Assembly (NCBI GenBank): GCA_903844685.1 | Contig: CAIMUM010000152.1 | Coordinates: forward strand, 1-43,394 | Source: an uncultured Dehalococcoidia bacterium | GTDB lineage: Bacteria > Chloroflexota > Dehalococcoidia > GIF9 > UBA5629 | Direction of reading: 5' to 3' | DNA: 43,394 nucleotides | In this document: piece after piece, positions 8,165-16,005 of the stretch | Position numbering within the stretch: the stretch's first letter is position 1 | Layout of the letters: each line of letters begins with the position of its first letter | Notes under the pieces: generated by a model | Database searches by the model: none | The model's input: only the letters and a program-made list of their open reading frames with translations | What the model was told of the DNA's origin: nothing | Program-made: the position numbers and the translations under genes

Positions 8165-8632
8165 ATGGTTGCCAGGGACAACATAATCATCTATTGCGAT
8201 GGAGCCTGCTCGGGCAACCAATACCTCTCCAACGCCGGCGGATGGGGCGCTATCCTCAAACACGGAGACCTGTTGAAGGAGATCCACGGAGGGGAGCTTA
8301 ACACTACCAACCAGCGCATGGAGCTTACCGCCTGCATTAAGGCCCTGGAACAACTCAAGTCAGGCAAATATGACGTCGCAGTCTATACCGACAGCGCCTA
8401 CCTGGTAAATTGTATACATAATAAATGGTATACCGCCTGGCGGAAGAACGGCTGGAAGAACGCCGCGAAAAAGCCTGTTGAGAACCGCGGCCTGTGGGAG
8501 AGGCTGCTCAAGCTCTTATCGTTGTACACGGTGGTTTTTATCAAGGTGGCGGGACATTCCGGGAATAAGTTGAACGAGCGGGCCGACGAACTGGCCCGGC
8601 AGGGCATCGCGAAGGTAAAAAAAGCCGTCTGA
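8165..8632 (+). CDS. rnhA: Ribonuclease HI
   Basis: Cuts the RNA strand of RNA-DNA hybrids, removing primers and R-loops during replication. 155 residues from ATG 8165, the normal bacterial RNase HI length; a TTG at 8159 would add two residues. The four metal-binding acidic residues are present: Asp12 (YCDGACSGN), Glu53 (NQRMELTA), Asp76 (VYTDSAYL) and Asp141 (NERADELA), with the catalytic-loop His131 in AGHSGN. It stands alone on the plus strand, divergent from acsE, with gyrB 159 bases downstream. A TATAAT directly before the start codon and the lack of a ribosome site suggest a leaderless transcript. Confidence 0.95.
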   Translation: MVARDNIIIYCDGACSGNQYLSNAGGWGAILKHGDLLKEIHGGELNTTNQRMELTACIKALEQLKSGKYDVAVYTDSAYLVNCIHNKWYTAWRKNGWKNAAKKPVENRGLWERLLKLLSLYTVVFIKVAGHSGNKLNERADELARQGIAKVKKAV

Positions 8633-8659
8633 ACTGATGCATTTCCCTCCCAAATATGC

Positions 8660-8728
8660 TATAATGTTTCTTGAAATTGCAAGTACTTGTATGCGCTGAT
8701 TAAGCAAACACAATATATTGTGATGCTT
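8660..8728 (+). promoter_or_regulatory. gyrB upstream region: -10 box and dyad sequences
   Basis: The 159-base gap between rnhA and gyrB holds a TATAAT at 8660-8665 and three symmetric sequences: CTTG-N6-CAAG (8670-8683), the perfect palindrome CAAGTACTTG (8680-8689), and CACAATATATTGTG (8709-8722), flanked by AAGCA (8702-8706) and TGCTT (8724-8728). The last could form an mRNA stem or an operator in the gyrB leader. No strong -35 box is recognised. Regulatory use, for example supercoiling-dependent control of gyrase, is a guess. Confidence 0.4.
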
Positions 8729-8791
8729 GTCTTTGATTACTCGCTTAAGGGCGGGCATAGGACGGGCGTAATCCAGCGGAAGTAATATAGC

Positions 8792-10711
8792 ATGACCCCT
8801 GAACAAATCAACCATCCCAACAATGGCGATTACAACGCAGAAAATATCCGCGTGCTCGACGGGTTGGAAGCGGTGCGCATGCGCCCCGGCATGTACATCG
8901 GCGATACCGGCAAGGACGGCCTGCACCACCTGGTGTACGAGATCGTTTACAACAGCATTGACGAGGCTATGGCCGGCTGCTGCGACCTGATACAGGTCAT
9001 AGTACATGCCGACAATTCCCTCACCGTTATCGACAACGGCCGCGGCATACCGGTAGATATACACCCCGAAAAGGGCGTCTCCGCCCTTGAGGTTGTGATG
9101 ACCACCCTGCACGCCGGCGGCAAGTTCGGCGACGGCGCCTACAGTGTTTCCTCAGGTTTGCACGGCGTGGGCGCTTCGGTCGTCAGCGCGCTGTCAGCCT
9201 GGATGCGCGCCGAAGTCAGGCGCAATGGCAAAATCTGGCGGCAGGATTACAAGGTTGGCATACGTCAGGACGATGTGAAAGCGGTGGGTAAGACCGACCA
9301 TACAGGCACCACGATCACTTTTATGGCCGACCCAGATATCTTCGGAGAGATCAGCTACGATTTTAACCTGCTAACAGAGCGCCTGCGGGAGTTGGCCTTC
9401 CTCAACAAGGGCGTGGAGATAAGCCTCAGGGACGAGCGGAATGACCGCGAGGCCACCTATTTCTTCGAGGGCGGGATAGCCAGCCTGGTGCGGCGCATCA
9501 ACAAGAATCGCCAGGTGCTGGACAAATCCATCTATATCAGCGGCAGGGTAAACAGCACCGCCGTCGAGATCGCCATACAGTACAATGATGGCTACTCGGA
9601 GAACGTTACGGCCTTTGCCAACTGCGTCAACACCAAGGAAGGCGGCACACACATGACCGGGTTCCGCGCTGCGCTGACCCGCGTGCTGAACGACTACGCC
9701 CGCAAGAACAAGTACCTCAAGGATAATGACCCTAACCTATCAGGTGAAGATATCCGCGACGGCTTGACCGCCGTAATCAGCGTCAAGGTGGGGTCTCCCC
9801 AATTCGAAGGCCAGACCAAGGCCAAGCTGGGGAACCCGGAAGTGAAAGGACAGGTAGAGTCGGTGGCTAGCGACGGGCTGAACGAGTACCTGGAAAAGCA
9901 CCCCGACGAGGGCAAATCGATAATCGACAAGTGCCTGCTGGCAGCCAAGGCCCGTGAAGCAGCGCGCAAGGCGCGCGACCTCATCCTCAAAAAGACAGGG
10001 CTTGAGTTCGGCACGCTGCCAGGCAAGCTTGCCGACTGCGCCAGCAACAACCCGAAGGACTGCGAACTTTACATAGTGGAAGGCGATTCCGCGGGCGGTT
10101 CAGCCAAGCAGGGGCGCGACCGCAATTTCCAGGCCATCCTGCCCCTCAAAGGTAAAATACTCAATGTGGAGAAAGCGGCCAAGGACAAGATATTTGACCA
10201 CGAAGAGATCAGGGCGCTGATCACAGCACTGGGCACCGGCATCAGCGAGGCCTACGACTATTCCAAGCTGCGCTACCACCAGATAATCATCATGACTGAT
10301 GCTGACGTGGACGGCGCGCATATCCGCACCCTTCTGCTGACATTCTTTTACCGGAATATGGCCGACCTGATACAAAACGGCCATCTCTTCATCGCCCAAC
10401 CTCCTCTCTACAGGTTATCAGCCGGCAAACAACAGCACTGGGTCTATTCCGACGCTGAGAAGGATGCCAAGATGGCCGGTCTGAAGAACAGCAAGGTGGA
10501 AATCCAGCGCTATAAAGGTCTCGGCGAGATGAGCCCCGGACAACTCTGGGATACTACCATGAATCCCGCTACCCGTACACTTTTAAAAGTGCAGGTCGAC
10601 GACGCCATGAAAGCCGACGAGATATTCCATATATTGATGGGCAGCGATGTCCCGCCGCGCAAATCCTTTATCCAGGCACATGCCCGCAGCGTCAAAAACC
10701 TGGATATTTAG
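8792..10711 (+). CDS. gyrB: DNA gyrase subunit B
   Basis: ATPase subunit of DNA gyrase, which introduces negative supercoils together with GyrA. 639 residues, typical of the short GyrB form. The GHKL ATPase domain shows Glu50 and Asn54 (YEIVYNSIDEAMAG) and the ATP lid with GLHGVGASVVSAL. The transducer follows. The TOPRIM domain begins at ELYIVEGDSAGGSA, with metal-binding residues in MTDADVDGAHIRTLL. The C-terminus has RYKGLGEMSPGQLWDTTM. ATG 8792 is preceded by a weak CGGAAG site. gyrA lies about 10 kb away, so the two are not in one operon. Next to dnaA and rnhA it supports an origin-proximal location. Confidence 0.97.
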   Translation: MTPEQINHPNNGDYNAENIRVLDGLEAVRMRPGMYIGDTGKDGLHHLVYEIVYNSIDEAMAGCCDLIQVIVHADNSLTVIDNGRGIPVDIHPEKGVSALEVVMTTLHAGGKFGDGAYSVSSGLHGVGASVVSALSAWMRAEVRRNGKIWRQDYKVGIRQDDVKAVGKTDHTGTTITFMADPDIFGEISYDFNLLTERLRELAFLNKGVEISLRDERNDREATYFFEGGIASLVRRINKNRQVLDKSIYISGRVNSTAVEIAIQYNDGYSENVTAFANCVNTKEGGTHMTGFRAALTRVLNDYARKNKYLKDNDPNLSGEDIRDGLTAVISVKVGSPQFEGQTKAKLGNPEVKGQVESVASDGLNEYLEKHPDEGKSIIDKCLLAAKAREAARKARDLILKKTGLEFGTLPGKLADCASNNPKDCELYIVEGDSAGGSAKQGRDRNFQAILPLKGKILNVEKAAKDKIFDHEEIRALITALGTGISEAYDYSKLRYHQIIIMTDADVDGAHIRTLLLTFFYRNMADLIQNGHLFIAQPPLYRLSAGKQQHWVYSDAEKDAKMAGLKNSKVEIQRYKGLGEMSPGQLWDTTMNPATRTLLKVQVDDAMKADEIFHILMGSDVPPRKSFIQAHARSVKNLDI

Positions 10712-10742
10712 CGGCGCTCCGCATCAGAAAACTTTCCCGATA

Positions 10743-11345
10743 TCAGGCTATATACAATTTGTTCTGGTTAATATATTCGCCGACAGCGTCGGGCACCAGG
10801 TAGCGCACCGATTGCCCGCCCGCAACTCTCTGTCTGATACCGGTTGAACTAACCCCCAGATAAGGTTCATCAAGGACCATTATTCTTTCAGCAATGCCAG
10901 GCATAGACTTTTCCAACTTCGTTATATCGGGAGCCTGGAAGCCCGGACGGGGAAAGGCTACAACCGTGGCCATCCTGGAGATACGGTAAGGGGCCTTCCA
11001 GGCCGTCAGTTCGGCCACGCTATCCCAGCCTAAAAGCAGGAACAGTTGCGTATCGTAGCCAAGCTCCCCCCACAGTTGTTCAAGCGTATCGACCGTATAG
11101 GTCGGGCCGGGACGTTCTACCTCAATAAGCGAAAGGCTGAAAGCCGGGTTTGACGATATGGCCAGCTTGACCATCCCCACCCTGTGCTCCGCCCCGCTAA
11201 CCATATGTTCCGATTTCATCCAGGGGTTACCCGCCGGTATGAAGATCACCCGGTCGAGCGCAAGGCGGGTCCTGGCTTCCTCGGCAATGATCAGGTGCGC
11301 GACATGGATGGGGTCGAAGGTGCCGCCCATAATCCCGACTTTCAT
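10743..11345 (-). CDS. nadD: Nicotinate-nucleotide adenylyltransferase
   Basis: Adenylates nicotinate mononucleotide to deamido-NAD, a late step of NAD synthesis. I use ATG 11345 (200 residues), because the protein then begins with the family's MKVGIMGGTFDPIHVAH nucleotide-binding motif. A longer frame upstream would lie wholly inside obgE. The second signature, SSTGIRQRV, is near the C-terminus. The start codon is separated from the obgE stop by one base (TGA-T-ATG), so translation is probably coupled. obgE-nadD neighbourhoods are common in bacteria. Gene end faces the 3' end of gyrB with a 31-base gap and no obvious terminator. Confidence 0.94.
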   Translation of the reverse strand: MKVGIMGGTFDPIHVAHLIIAEEARTRLALDRVIFIPAGNPWMKSEHMVSGAEHRVGMVKLAISSNPAFSLSLIEVERPGPTYTVDTLEQLWGELGYDTQLFLLLGWDSVAELTAWKAPYRISRMATVVAFPRPGFQAPDITKLEKSMPGIAERIMVLDEPYLGVSSTGIRQRVAGGQSVRYLVPDAVGEYINQNKLYIA

Positions 11346-11346
11346 A

Positions 11347-12408
11347 TCAATCGCGCAGGTCCACCGGCCTCGGCCTAAAAACCATCTCCGGACCCATCTC
11401 CACAATCGATCGTTTTTTTTGTTCACTGACAAGTTTATGTACAGCCGAGATCAGTTCCGGAATGCCCGTATTCAGCGCCGCGGAAATCGCATAAACCGGT
11501 AAACCCGTATCTTCCAGCTTCTCTTTAATAGCAGCAAGCTCTACGGCGTCTTCAATCAGGTCTGTCTTATTAATTGCGATTATGCTGCTTTTCTCCGCCA
11601 GTTGCAGGTCGAATGCCTTTATTTCTTCCTTCAACCGGACAAATTCCTCTGCTATGCCGGACGAGCCTGCATCCAGCAGGTAAACCAGCACTGCCGCTCT
11701 TTCTGCGTGGACCAGGAAGCTGTTGCCAAAACCTTTTCCCTGTCCCGACCCTTTAACTATGGCTGGCAGCTCTGCCCAGATATATTTTTGTGTGCCATCA
11801 TCCACAACACCAAGAACAGGATACTTTGTTGTAAAGGGATAGTCCGCAATCTGTGGACGAGCTGCGGACACGGCTGATAACAGTGTAGACTTGCCGCTGT
11901 TGGGATATCCAATAATGCAAACATCTGTTATCAATTTCATCCTTAATGTTATGTCAAACTGCTCGCCTTCCTCACCCGGTTGGAATATCTCCGGAGCTTT
12001 ACGGGTTGCAGTGGCATAATGCACATTGCCCTTACCGCCCCTTCCACCTTTCGCCACCTGCAATTTTTTCCCCTTGCCCTGCAGGTCTGCCACCAGTTGT
12101 TCCTCCCCGTCCTTCTTTACATAAGCGGCGGTCCCTACCGGCACTTTTATCAACAGGTCTACCCCGTTAATGCCATGTTTCTTGTTAGTCCCACCCCTTT
12201 CCCCATTGCCGGCTTTAAAGATAAGCCTGTGTTTATACGCTGCGAGGTCCTGCATATCTGCGTCGGCAACCAGATATATATCACCTCCCCTGCCTCCATC
12301 GCCACCATCAGGTCCTCCAAAGGGCAAAAACTTCTCACGCCTGAAACTGGCAAGCCCGTTGCCTCCGTTGCCAGCCCTGACCTTTATTTCTACATTATCA
12401 ACAAACAT
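11347..12408 (-). CDS. obgE: Obg-family GTPase with altered switch II motif
   Basis: GTPase associated with the large ribosomal subunit and with stringent response and DNA replication control. 353 residues: glycine-rich Obg fold (1-158, including GGPDGGDGGRGG), then the G domain with G1 GYPNSGKS (167-174), G2 PFTTKYP, G4 NKTD (280-283) and G5 ISA. The family's optional C-terminal domain is absent. The unusual point is G3: Obg proteins normally have D-x-P-G (ADIPGLIEGA), whereas this one reads AELPAIVKG, with Glu213 and Ala216. Both the magnesium-coordinating Asp and the gamma-phosphate-sensing Gly are changed, so hydrolysis or switching may differ. The neighbouring G motifs look normal, so this is not a general decay. 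Confidence 0.93.
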   Translation of the reverse strand: MFVDNVEIKVRAGNGGNGLASFRREKFLPFGGPDGGDGGRGGDIYLVADADMQDLAAYKHRLIFKAGNGERGGTNKKHGINGVDLLIKVPVGTAAYVKKDGEEQLVADLQGKGKKLQVAKGGRGGKGNVHYATATRKAPEIFQPGEEGEQFDITLRMKLITDVCIIGYPNSGKSTLLSAVSAARPQIADYPFTTKYPVLGVVDDGTQKYIWAELPAIVKGSGQGKGFGNSFLVHAERAAVLVYLLDAGSSGIAEEFVRLKEEIKAFDLQLAEKSSIIAINKTDLIEDAVELAAIKEKLEDTGLPVYAISAALNTGIPELISAVHKLVSEQKKRSIVEMGPEMVFRPRPVDLRD

Positions 12409-12600
12409 ATTCTATTTAATAATCCATAGTCTATATATTTTGAATGGTGATATCATCATACTAATTATAAGCTGGTTGACGTTGTGGATGATAGTTGCGG
12501 CGAGTACGATACCTGATTTTATACGTATTGAAGGATGTTTAAAGAGGGGAAGGAGTTATCAACAATGAGATGGGATTTTTGCACAAATTATCAGCAGCGC
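12395..12600. other. Candidate replication origin (oriC) between obgE and dnaA
   Basis: A 192-base, visibly AT-rich gap (plus the first codons of obgE) containing several 9-mers close to the DnaA box TTATNCACA: TTATCAACA at 12395-12403 and again at 12556-12564, TGTGGATGA at 12483-12491 (reverse strand), TTTTGCACA at 12577-12585 and TTATCAGCA at 12588-12596. The stretch 12409-12470 is especially AT-rich and could be the unwinding element. It lies next to dnaA, with gyrB, rnhA and gyrA nearby, and the prevailing gene strand changes from minus to plus close to here. None of the boxes is a perfect consensus. Confidence 0.5.
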
Positions 12601-13962
12601 TTAATTTGATCCGCGAGATTTTAACAGCGACCGGATATCTTCGATGGATTTGCTGAGCTGAGAGTCCGTGGAAATAGACGCCGTAATTTTTTCGCAACCG
12701 TGGATGACCGTTGAATGGTCCCTGTTACCGAGTATTTTGCCTATCTCTGACAGGTTTGTATGATTTTGCTGGCGTAGGATGTACATAACAACATGGCGCG
12801 CCCGCGAAGTCTCCCGGTCCCTCTTCTTACCCGTTATGTCATCAGGTGACAGGGAATAGTAGTCCGCCACCGCGTTGATGATTTGATTGGCCGGGAAATA
12901 ACCGCTGTTCTGGTTGGACACGGAAATCATATCGTTAAGCAACTTACGGGCAGTGCTGAGGTCTATGGGTGAACTGTCCAACCGCGCATAGGAAGCCAGC
13001 CGTATGAGCGCGCCCTCAAGTTCCCTTACATTGCTGTGGAAACTGGTTGCCAGGAAGTTGAGGATGGATGAGTCGAAGCTGGCTTTCGACAGCCGCGATT
13101 TCGACTCGAGAATAGACAGCCTTGTTTTATGGTCAGGAGCGTGCATATCGGCTACCAGTCCGCCTTCCAGACGGGAACGCAGGTGGATCTTGAGTGATTC
13201 GATCTCTTTGGGAGGGCGGTCGCACGATATGACAACCTGACGGTTATCTTCCAGGAAGTCGGTGAGTATGTGTAAAAAACTTTCCTGGGTCTGGGTCTTG
13301 CCGCTGAAAAACTGGATATCATCCAGCAATAAGACACTGGCCTCGTTGAATTTATCGCGGAATTCCTCATTTTTATTATTGCGGATAGACATAATGAACT
13401 CGTTGGTGAACTGCTCGGCACTCATGTAAATGGCGCATATTTCACGTGCCGCCAGTTCCTGGCCGATAGCGTGCAGCAGATGGGTCTTGCCGATGCCGGT
13501 GCCACCGTAAATGAAAAGAGGGTTAAATAACTCGCCGGGATTTCCCGAGATCTCCACCGCGGCCGTATAGGCGAGGCGGCTGCATTCACCTGAGACGAAA
13601 GTATTGAAAGTATACCGGGAGTTCAAGGAGCTGCTTTTACCCGACGGTTTTCGCATTTTCAGGCTGACACCGCCGTCGGCGACCGGCAGAGGTTTTGTCG
13701 CTGATACAGAGGGAGCGGACGCAAGTACCTGGAACGCGACATCGACGTTCTGCCCGGTGATGGAGCAAAGTATTCTGCAGACCGTGGAAAGCAGCCGGCT
13801 CTTCAGCCATTCCGCGATGAAAGCGGTAGGAACGGCAACGGTGAAAATACCTTTAACATAGGCTATTCCCCGCGAATCCTTCAGCCAGGTGTCATAATTA
13901 GCTTTACTAACCTGGAGTTGCAGCTCACCCAGAGCCGCCTCCCATATCTTATCAGCTTGCAT
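12601..13962 (-). CDS. dnaA: Chromosomal replication initiator protein DnaA
   Basis: AAA+ protein that binds DnaA boxes and melts oriC. I choose ATG 13962 (453 residues, starting MQADKIWEAAL), because domain I normally begins this way and AAGAGG lies just upstream; an in-frame ATG 51 bases earlier is possible. Domain I spans about 1-80 and a variable linker about 85-115. The AAA+ domain has Walker A GGTGIGKTH (153-161) and Walker B LLLDDIQFF. Domain IV ends with the DnaA signature, including SRARHVVMYILR and GNRDHSTVIHGCEKI. A TATAAT at 13983-13978 is a possible -10 box. The 3' end abuts the candidate origin. Confidence 0.97.
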   Translation of the reverse strand: MQADKIWEAALGELQLQVSKANYDTWLKDSRGIAYVKGIFTVAVPTAFIAEWLKSRLLSTVCRILCSITGQNVDVAFQVLASAPSVSATKPLPVADGGVSLKMRKPSGKSSSLNSRYTFNTFVSGECSRLAYTAAVEISGNPGELFNPLFIYGGTGIGKTHLLHAIGQELAAREICAIYMSAEQFTNEFIMSIRNNKNEEFRDKFNEASVLLLDDIQFFSGKTQTQESFLHILTDFLEDNRQVVISCDRPPKEIESLKIHLRSRLEGGLVADMHAPDHKTRLSILESKSRLSKASFDSSILNFLATSFHSNVRELEGALIRLASYARLDSSPIDLSTARKLLNDMISVSNQNSGYFPANQIINAVADYYSLSPDDITGKKRDRETSRARHVVMYILRQQNHTNLSEIGKILGNRDHSTVIHGCEKITASISTDSQLSKSIEDIRSLLKSRGSN

Positions 13963-14099
13963 TTGCCTCTTATCCGTATTATATTTTGTCGGCGGGTACC
14001 GTAAAAAGGGCAAAAACTTCCCCCATAGGAACGAAAAATGCCGACTTTCAGTTTAGGTTGCTTAAAAAAATCGGTTGCTGGGAATGTCTGCCCGGTTTA

Positions 14100-14138
14100 C
14101 CGTGGTACCCCTCCCGAAACATAGATAGATTACCACGG
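14100..14138. promoter_or_regulatory. Inverted repeat in the dnaA-fmt gap
   Basis: CCGTGGTA (14100-14107) and TACCACGG (14131-14138) are perfect 8-base inverted copies around a 23-base spacer. The repeat lies roughly midway between the divergent dnaA and fmt starts. It could be an operator for either gene or a transcript hairpin. No T-tract follows, so a terminator is unlikely. Confidence 0.4.
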
Positions 14139-14151
14139 GGGTCTTCAGACC

Positions 14152-14193
14152 TGTCAATGGTTATTTTGACATAACGGCGAAAAACTTTAGTAC
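14152..14193 (+). promoter_or_regulatory. Candidate fmt promoter with dyad over the -35 box
   Basis: TTGACA (14166-14171), 16 bases, then TAGTAC (14188-14193). The -35 hexamer is one arm of the inverted repeat TGTCAA-N8-TTGACA (14152-14171), an arrangement seen at repressor-controlled promoters. The -10 box is weak, so confidence is moderate. Confidence 0.4.
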
Positions 14194-14205
14194 CGAGAGT
14201 ATACG

Positions 14206-15141
14206 ATGATAACCGTATTTATGGGCTCCCCCGATTTTGCACTGCCGGCCTTGCAGTCACTTATGTCAAACCAGTATGACATAAGGGCTGTTTATACGCA
14301 GCCCGACAAGCGCACGGGACGGGGCCAGCAGGTTATGGCCTGCCCGGTCAAGCGGTTTGCCTTATCGCAGGGTATGCGAGTCATCCAGCCGGTGTCGTTT
14401 GAAGACCCCGGGGAGATCGAGGTGCTGGCCTCGTTGAAGCCGGACATAATCATTGTGGCAGCTTACGGCCGGATATTGCCCGCTGATGTGCTGGAGATCC
14501 CGCGATATAAATGTATCAATATCCATCCTTCATTGCTGCCGCGTTACCGCGGACCCTCGCCGCTGGCGGCCCCCATACTCAACGGTGACCCGGTCACCGG
14601 CGTTACTATTATGCTAATCGAACGCAAGGTCGACAGCGGTCCCATCCTTAGCCAGGTGGAGCTGAGCATTTCAGATGAAGATACAGCTGAATCGCTATCC
14701 GAACGGCTGGCTGAAATGGGGGCCCGGGAGCTGTCCAGTATATTGCCCGCCTGGGTTGAAGGGAAAATCGAACCGAGGCCGCAGGATGACAGCCGTGCCA
14801 GCTATACGAGGATGGAGGTAAAAGAGGACGGTCTGCTTGATTGGAAGCTGCCGGCTGTTGCTCTCTGGCGGCGGGTAAGGGCTTATCAGCCCTGGCCCGG
14901 CTGCTATTTTGACTGGAAAGGCATCAGGATAAAGGTGATGAAGGCGATTGCTCTGCACGACCCGCAAGGTGGAGAGATGGGCAGAGTAGTCGCGTTACCC
15001 CGCACGGCGCCTGCCCGCGTGGCGGTGAGGACGGTGGACGGCCTGCTCGGTCTGATAAGAGTCCAGCCGGAGGGCAAGCGCGAGATGCCGGCGGCCGATT
15101 TCAGCGCCGGGCACAGGGACTTTGACGGCAGCGTGCTTTGA
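14206..15141 (+). CDS. fmt: Methionyl-tRNA formyltransferase
   Basis: Formylates initiator Met-tRNA using 10-formyltetrahydrofolate. 311 residues, normal for the family. The N-terminal formyltransferase domain begins MITVFMGSPDFALPAL and carries the catalytic and folate-binding segment NIHPSLLPRYRGPSPL, with the GVTIM strand after it. The C-terminal tRNA-binding domain (about 205-311) has the usual ALWRRVRAYQPWPG. ATG 14206 follows GAGAG at about 7 bases. It is divergent from dnaA and 62 bases before a membrane zinc peptidase gene. The folate donor ties it to the same C1 pool used by acsE. Confidence 0.96.
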   Translation: MITVFMGSPDFALPALQSLMSNQYDIRAVYTQPDKRTGRGQQVMACPVKRFALSQGMRVIQPVSFEDPGEIEVLASLKPDIIIVAAYGRILPADVLEIPRYKCINIHPSLLPRYRGPSPLAAPILNGDPVTGVTIMLIERKVDSGPILSQVELSISDEDTAESLSERLAEMGARELSSILPAWVEGKIEPRPQDDSRASYTRMEVKEDGLLDWKLPAVALWRRVRAYQPWPGCYFDWKGIRIKVMKAIALHDPQGGEMGRVVALPRTAPARVAVRTVDGLLGLIRVQPEGKREMPAADFSAGHRDFDGSVL

Positions 15142-15203
15142 CTTGCGACCCTCCTCGAAATAAACTAATAAAGTGCTAACAAGTACTTTGCGGAGCGCTT
15201 GAA

Positions 15204-15899
15204 ATGATTCTTTACCTTATATTAATGGCCCCGGCCCTGATATTCATGATCTATGCCCAGGTCAAGGTAAAATCTACCTACAGCAAGTACGCCAAGGTCT
15301 ATAATCATCGGGGCATCACCGGTGCGCAGGCCGCCTCACAGGTTTTGAAGGCCAATGGTTTGAGCGACGTCCCGGTGGAGATAGTAGAGGGAAAATTAAC
15401 CGACCATTATGATCCCGGTAAGCGGGTGCTAAGATTATCCCCGGAGGTTGCCGGGACCCCATCCGTGGCAGCGGTCGGCATAGCCCTGCACGAGGTTGGC
15501 CACGCGATGCAGCATAAAACCAAGTACGGCATGATGGGCCTTCGCTCCTCACTGGTACCGGCGGCCAATATCGGCAGCACATTCGGCTGGATACTGATAA
15601 TGGGAGGAGTGCTGCTCATGGGGTTGTCGCAGGCTCTGGGAGAGATGGTAGCTGTTGCCGGTATTTTCCTATTCTCAGCAGCTGTTTTATTTACGCTGGT
15701 GACATTGCCCGTGGAGTTCAACGCCAGCAGCCGTGCCAGGCAGATGATCAAGGATACCAGCCTGCTGGTGGGCCAGGAATACGATGGCGCCAGCGCGGTA
15801 TTGTCCGCCGCCGCCCTGACCTATGTGGCAGCCATGCTCCAGGCCGTGGCGCAACTCCTGTACTTCGTTTTCTTAGTATTTGGCTTAAGAAGGGATTAG
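15204..15899 (+). CDS. Membrane zinc metallopeptidase (YugP family)
   Basis: 231-residue protein of the PF04298 family of neutral zinc metallopeptidases, whose physiological role is poorly known. The zinc site is HEVGH at residues 96-100. An N-terminal membrane segment covers about 1-20 and two or three hydrophobic stretches lie around 115-175 and at the C-terminus, so it is an integral membrane protein. The family's conserved linker, AVGIALHEVGHAMQHK, is well preserved. ATG 15204 follows GGAGCG. A hairpin with a T-rich tail 22 bases after the stop ends the transcript, so it may be transcribed alone or with fmt. Confidence 0.9.
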   Translation: MILYLILMAPALIFMIYAQVKVKSTYSKYAKVYNHRGITGAQAASQVLKANGLSDVPVEIVEGKLTDHYDPGKRVLRLSPEVAGTPSVAAVGIALHEVGHAMQHKTKYGMMGLRSSLVPAANIGSTFGWILIMGGVLLMGLSQALGEMVAVAGIFLFSAAVLFTLVTLPVEFNASSRARQMIKDTSLLVGQEYDGASAVLSAAALTYVAAMLQAVAQLLYFVFLVFGLRRD

Positions 15900-15921
15900 G
15901 CCTGCGGAGGTCGAATTTCAG

Positions 15922-15953
15922 GCCAGCCGCAGACATGCCGGCTGGCTTTCTTT
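15922..15953 (+). terminator. Rho-independent terminator after the zinc peptidase gene
   Basis: A perfect 8-base stem, GCCAGCCG (15922-15929) and CGGCTGGC (15939-15946), with a 9-base loop, followed by TTTCTTT. Confidence 0.85.
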
Positions 15954-16005
15954 CATTTATAATGGTGGCAAATCTTAACTTTGATAAGTACCGGGATTGA
16001 CAGCG

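Noticed and set aside
11346-11432. N-terminal extension of NadD by 29 residues
   Set aside because: The extension lies inside obgE, is Arg/Trp-rich and precedes the normal family start MKVGIMGGTFDP.
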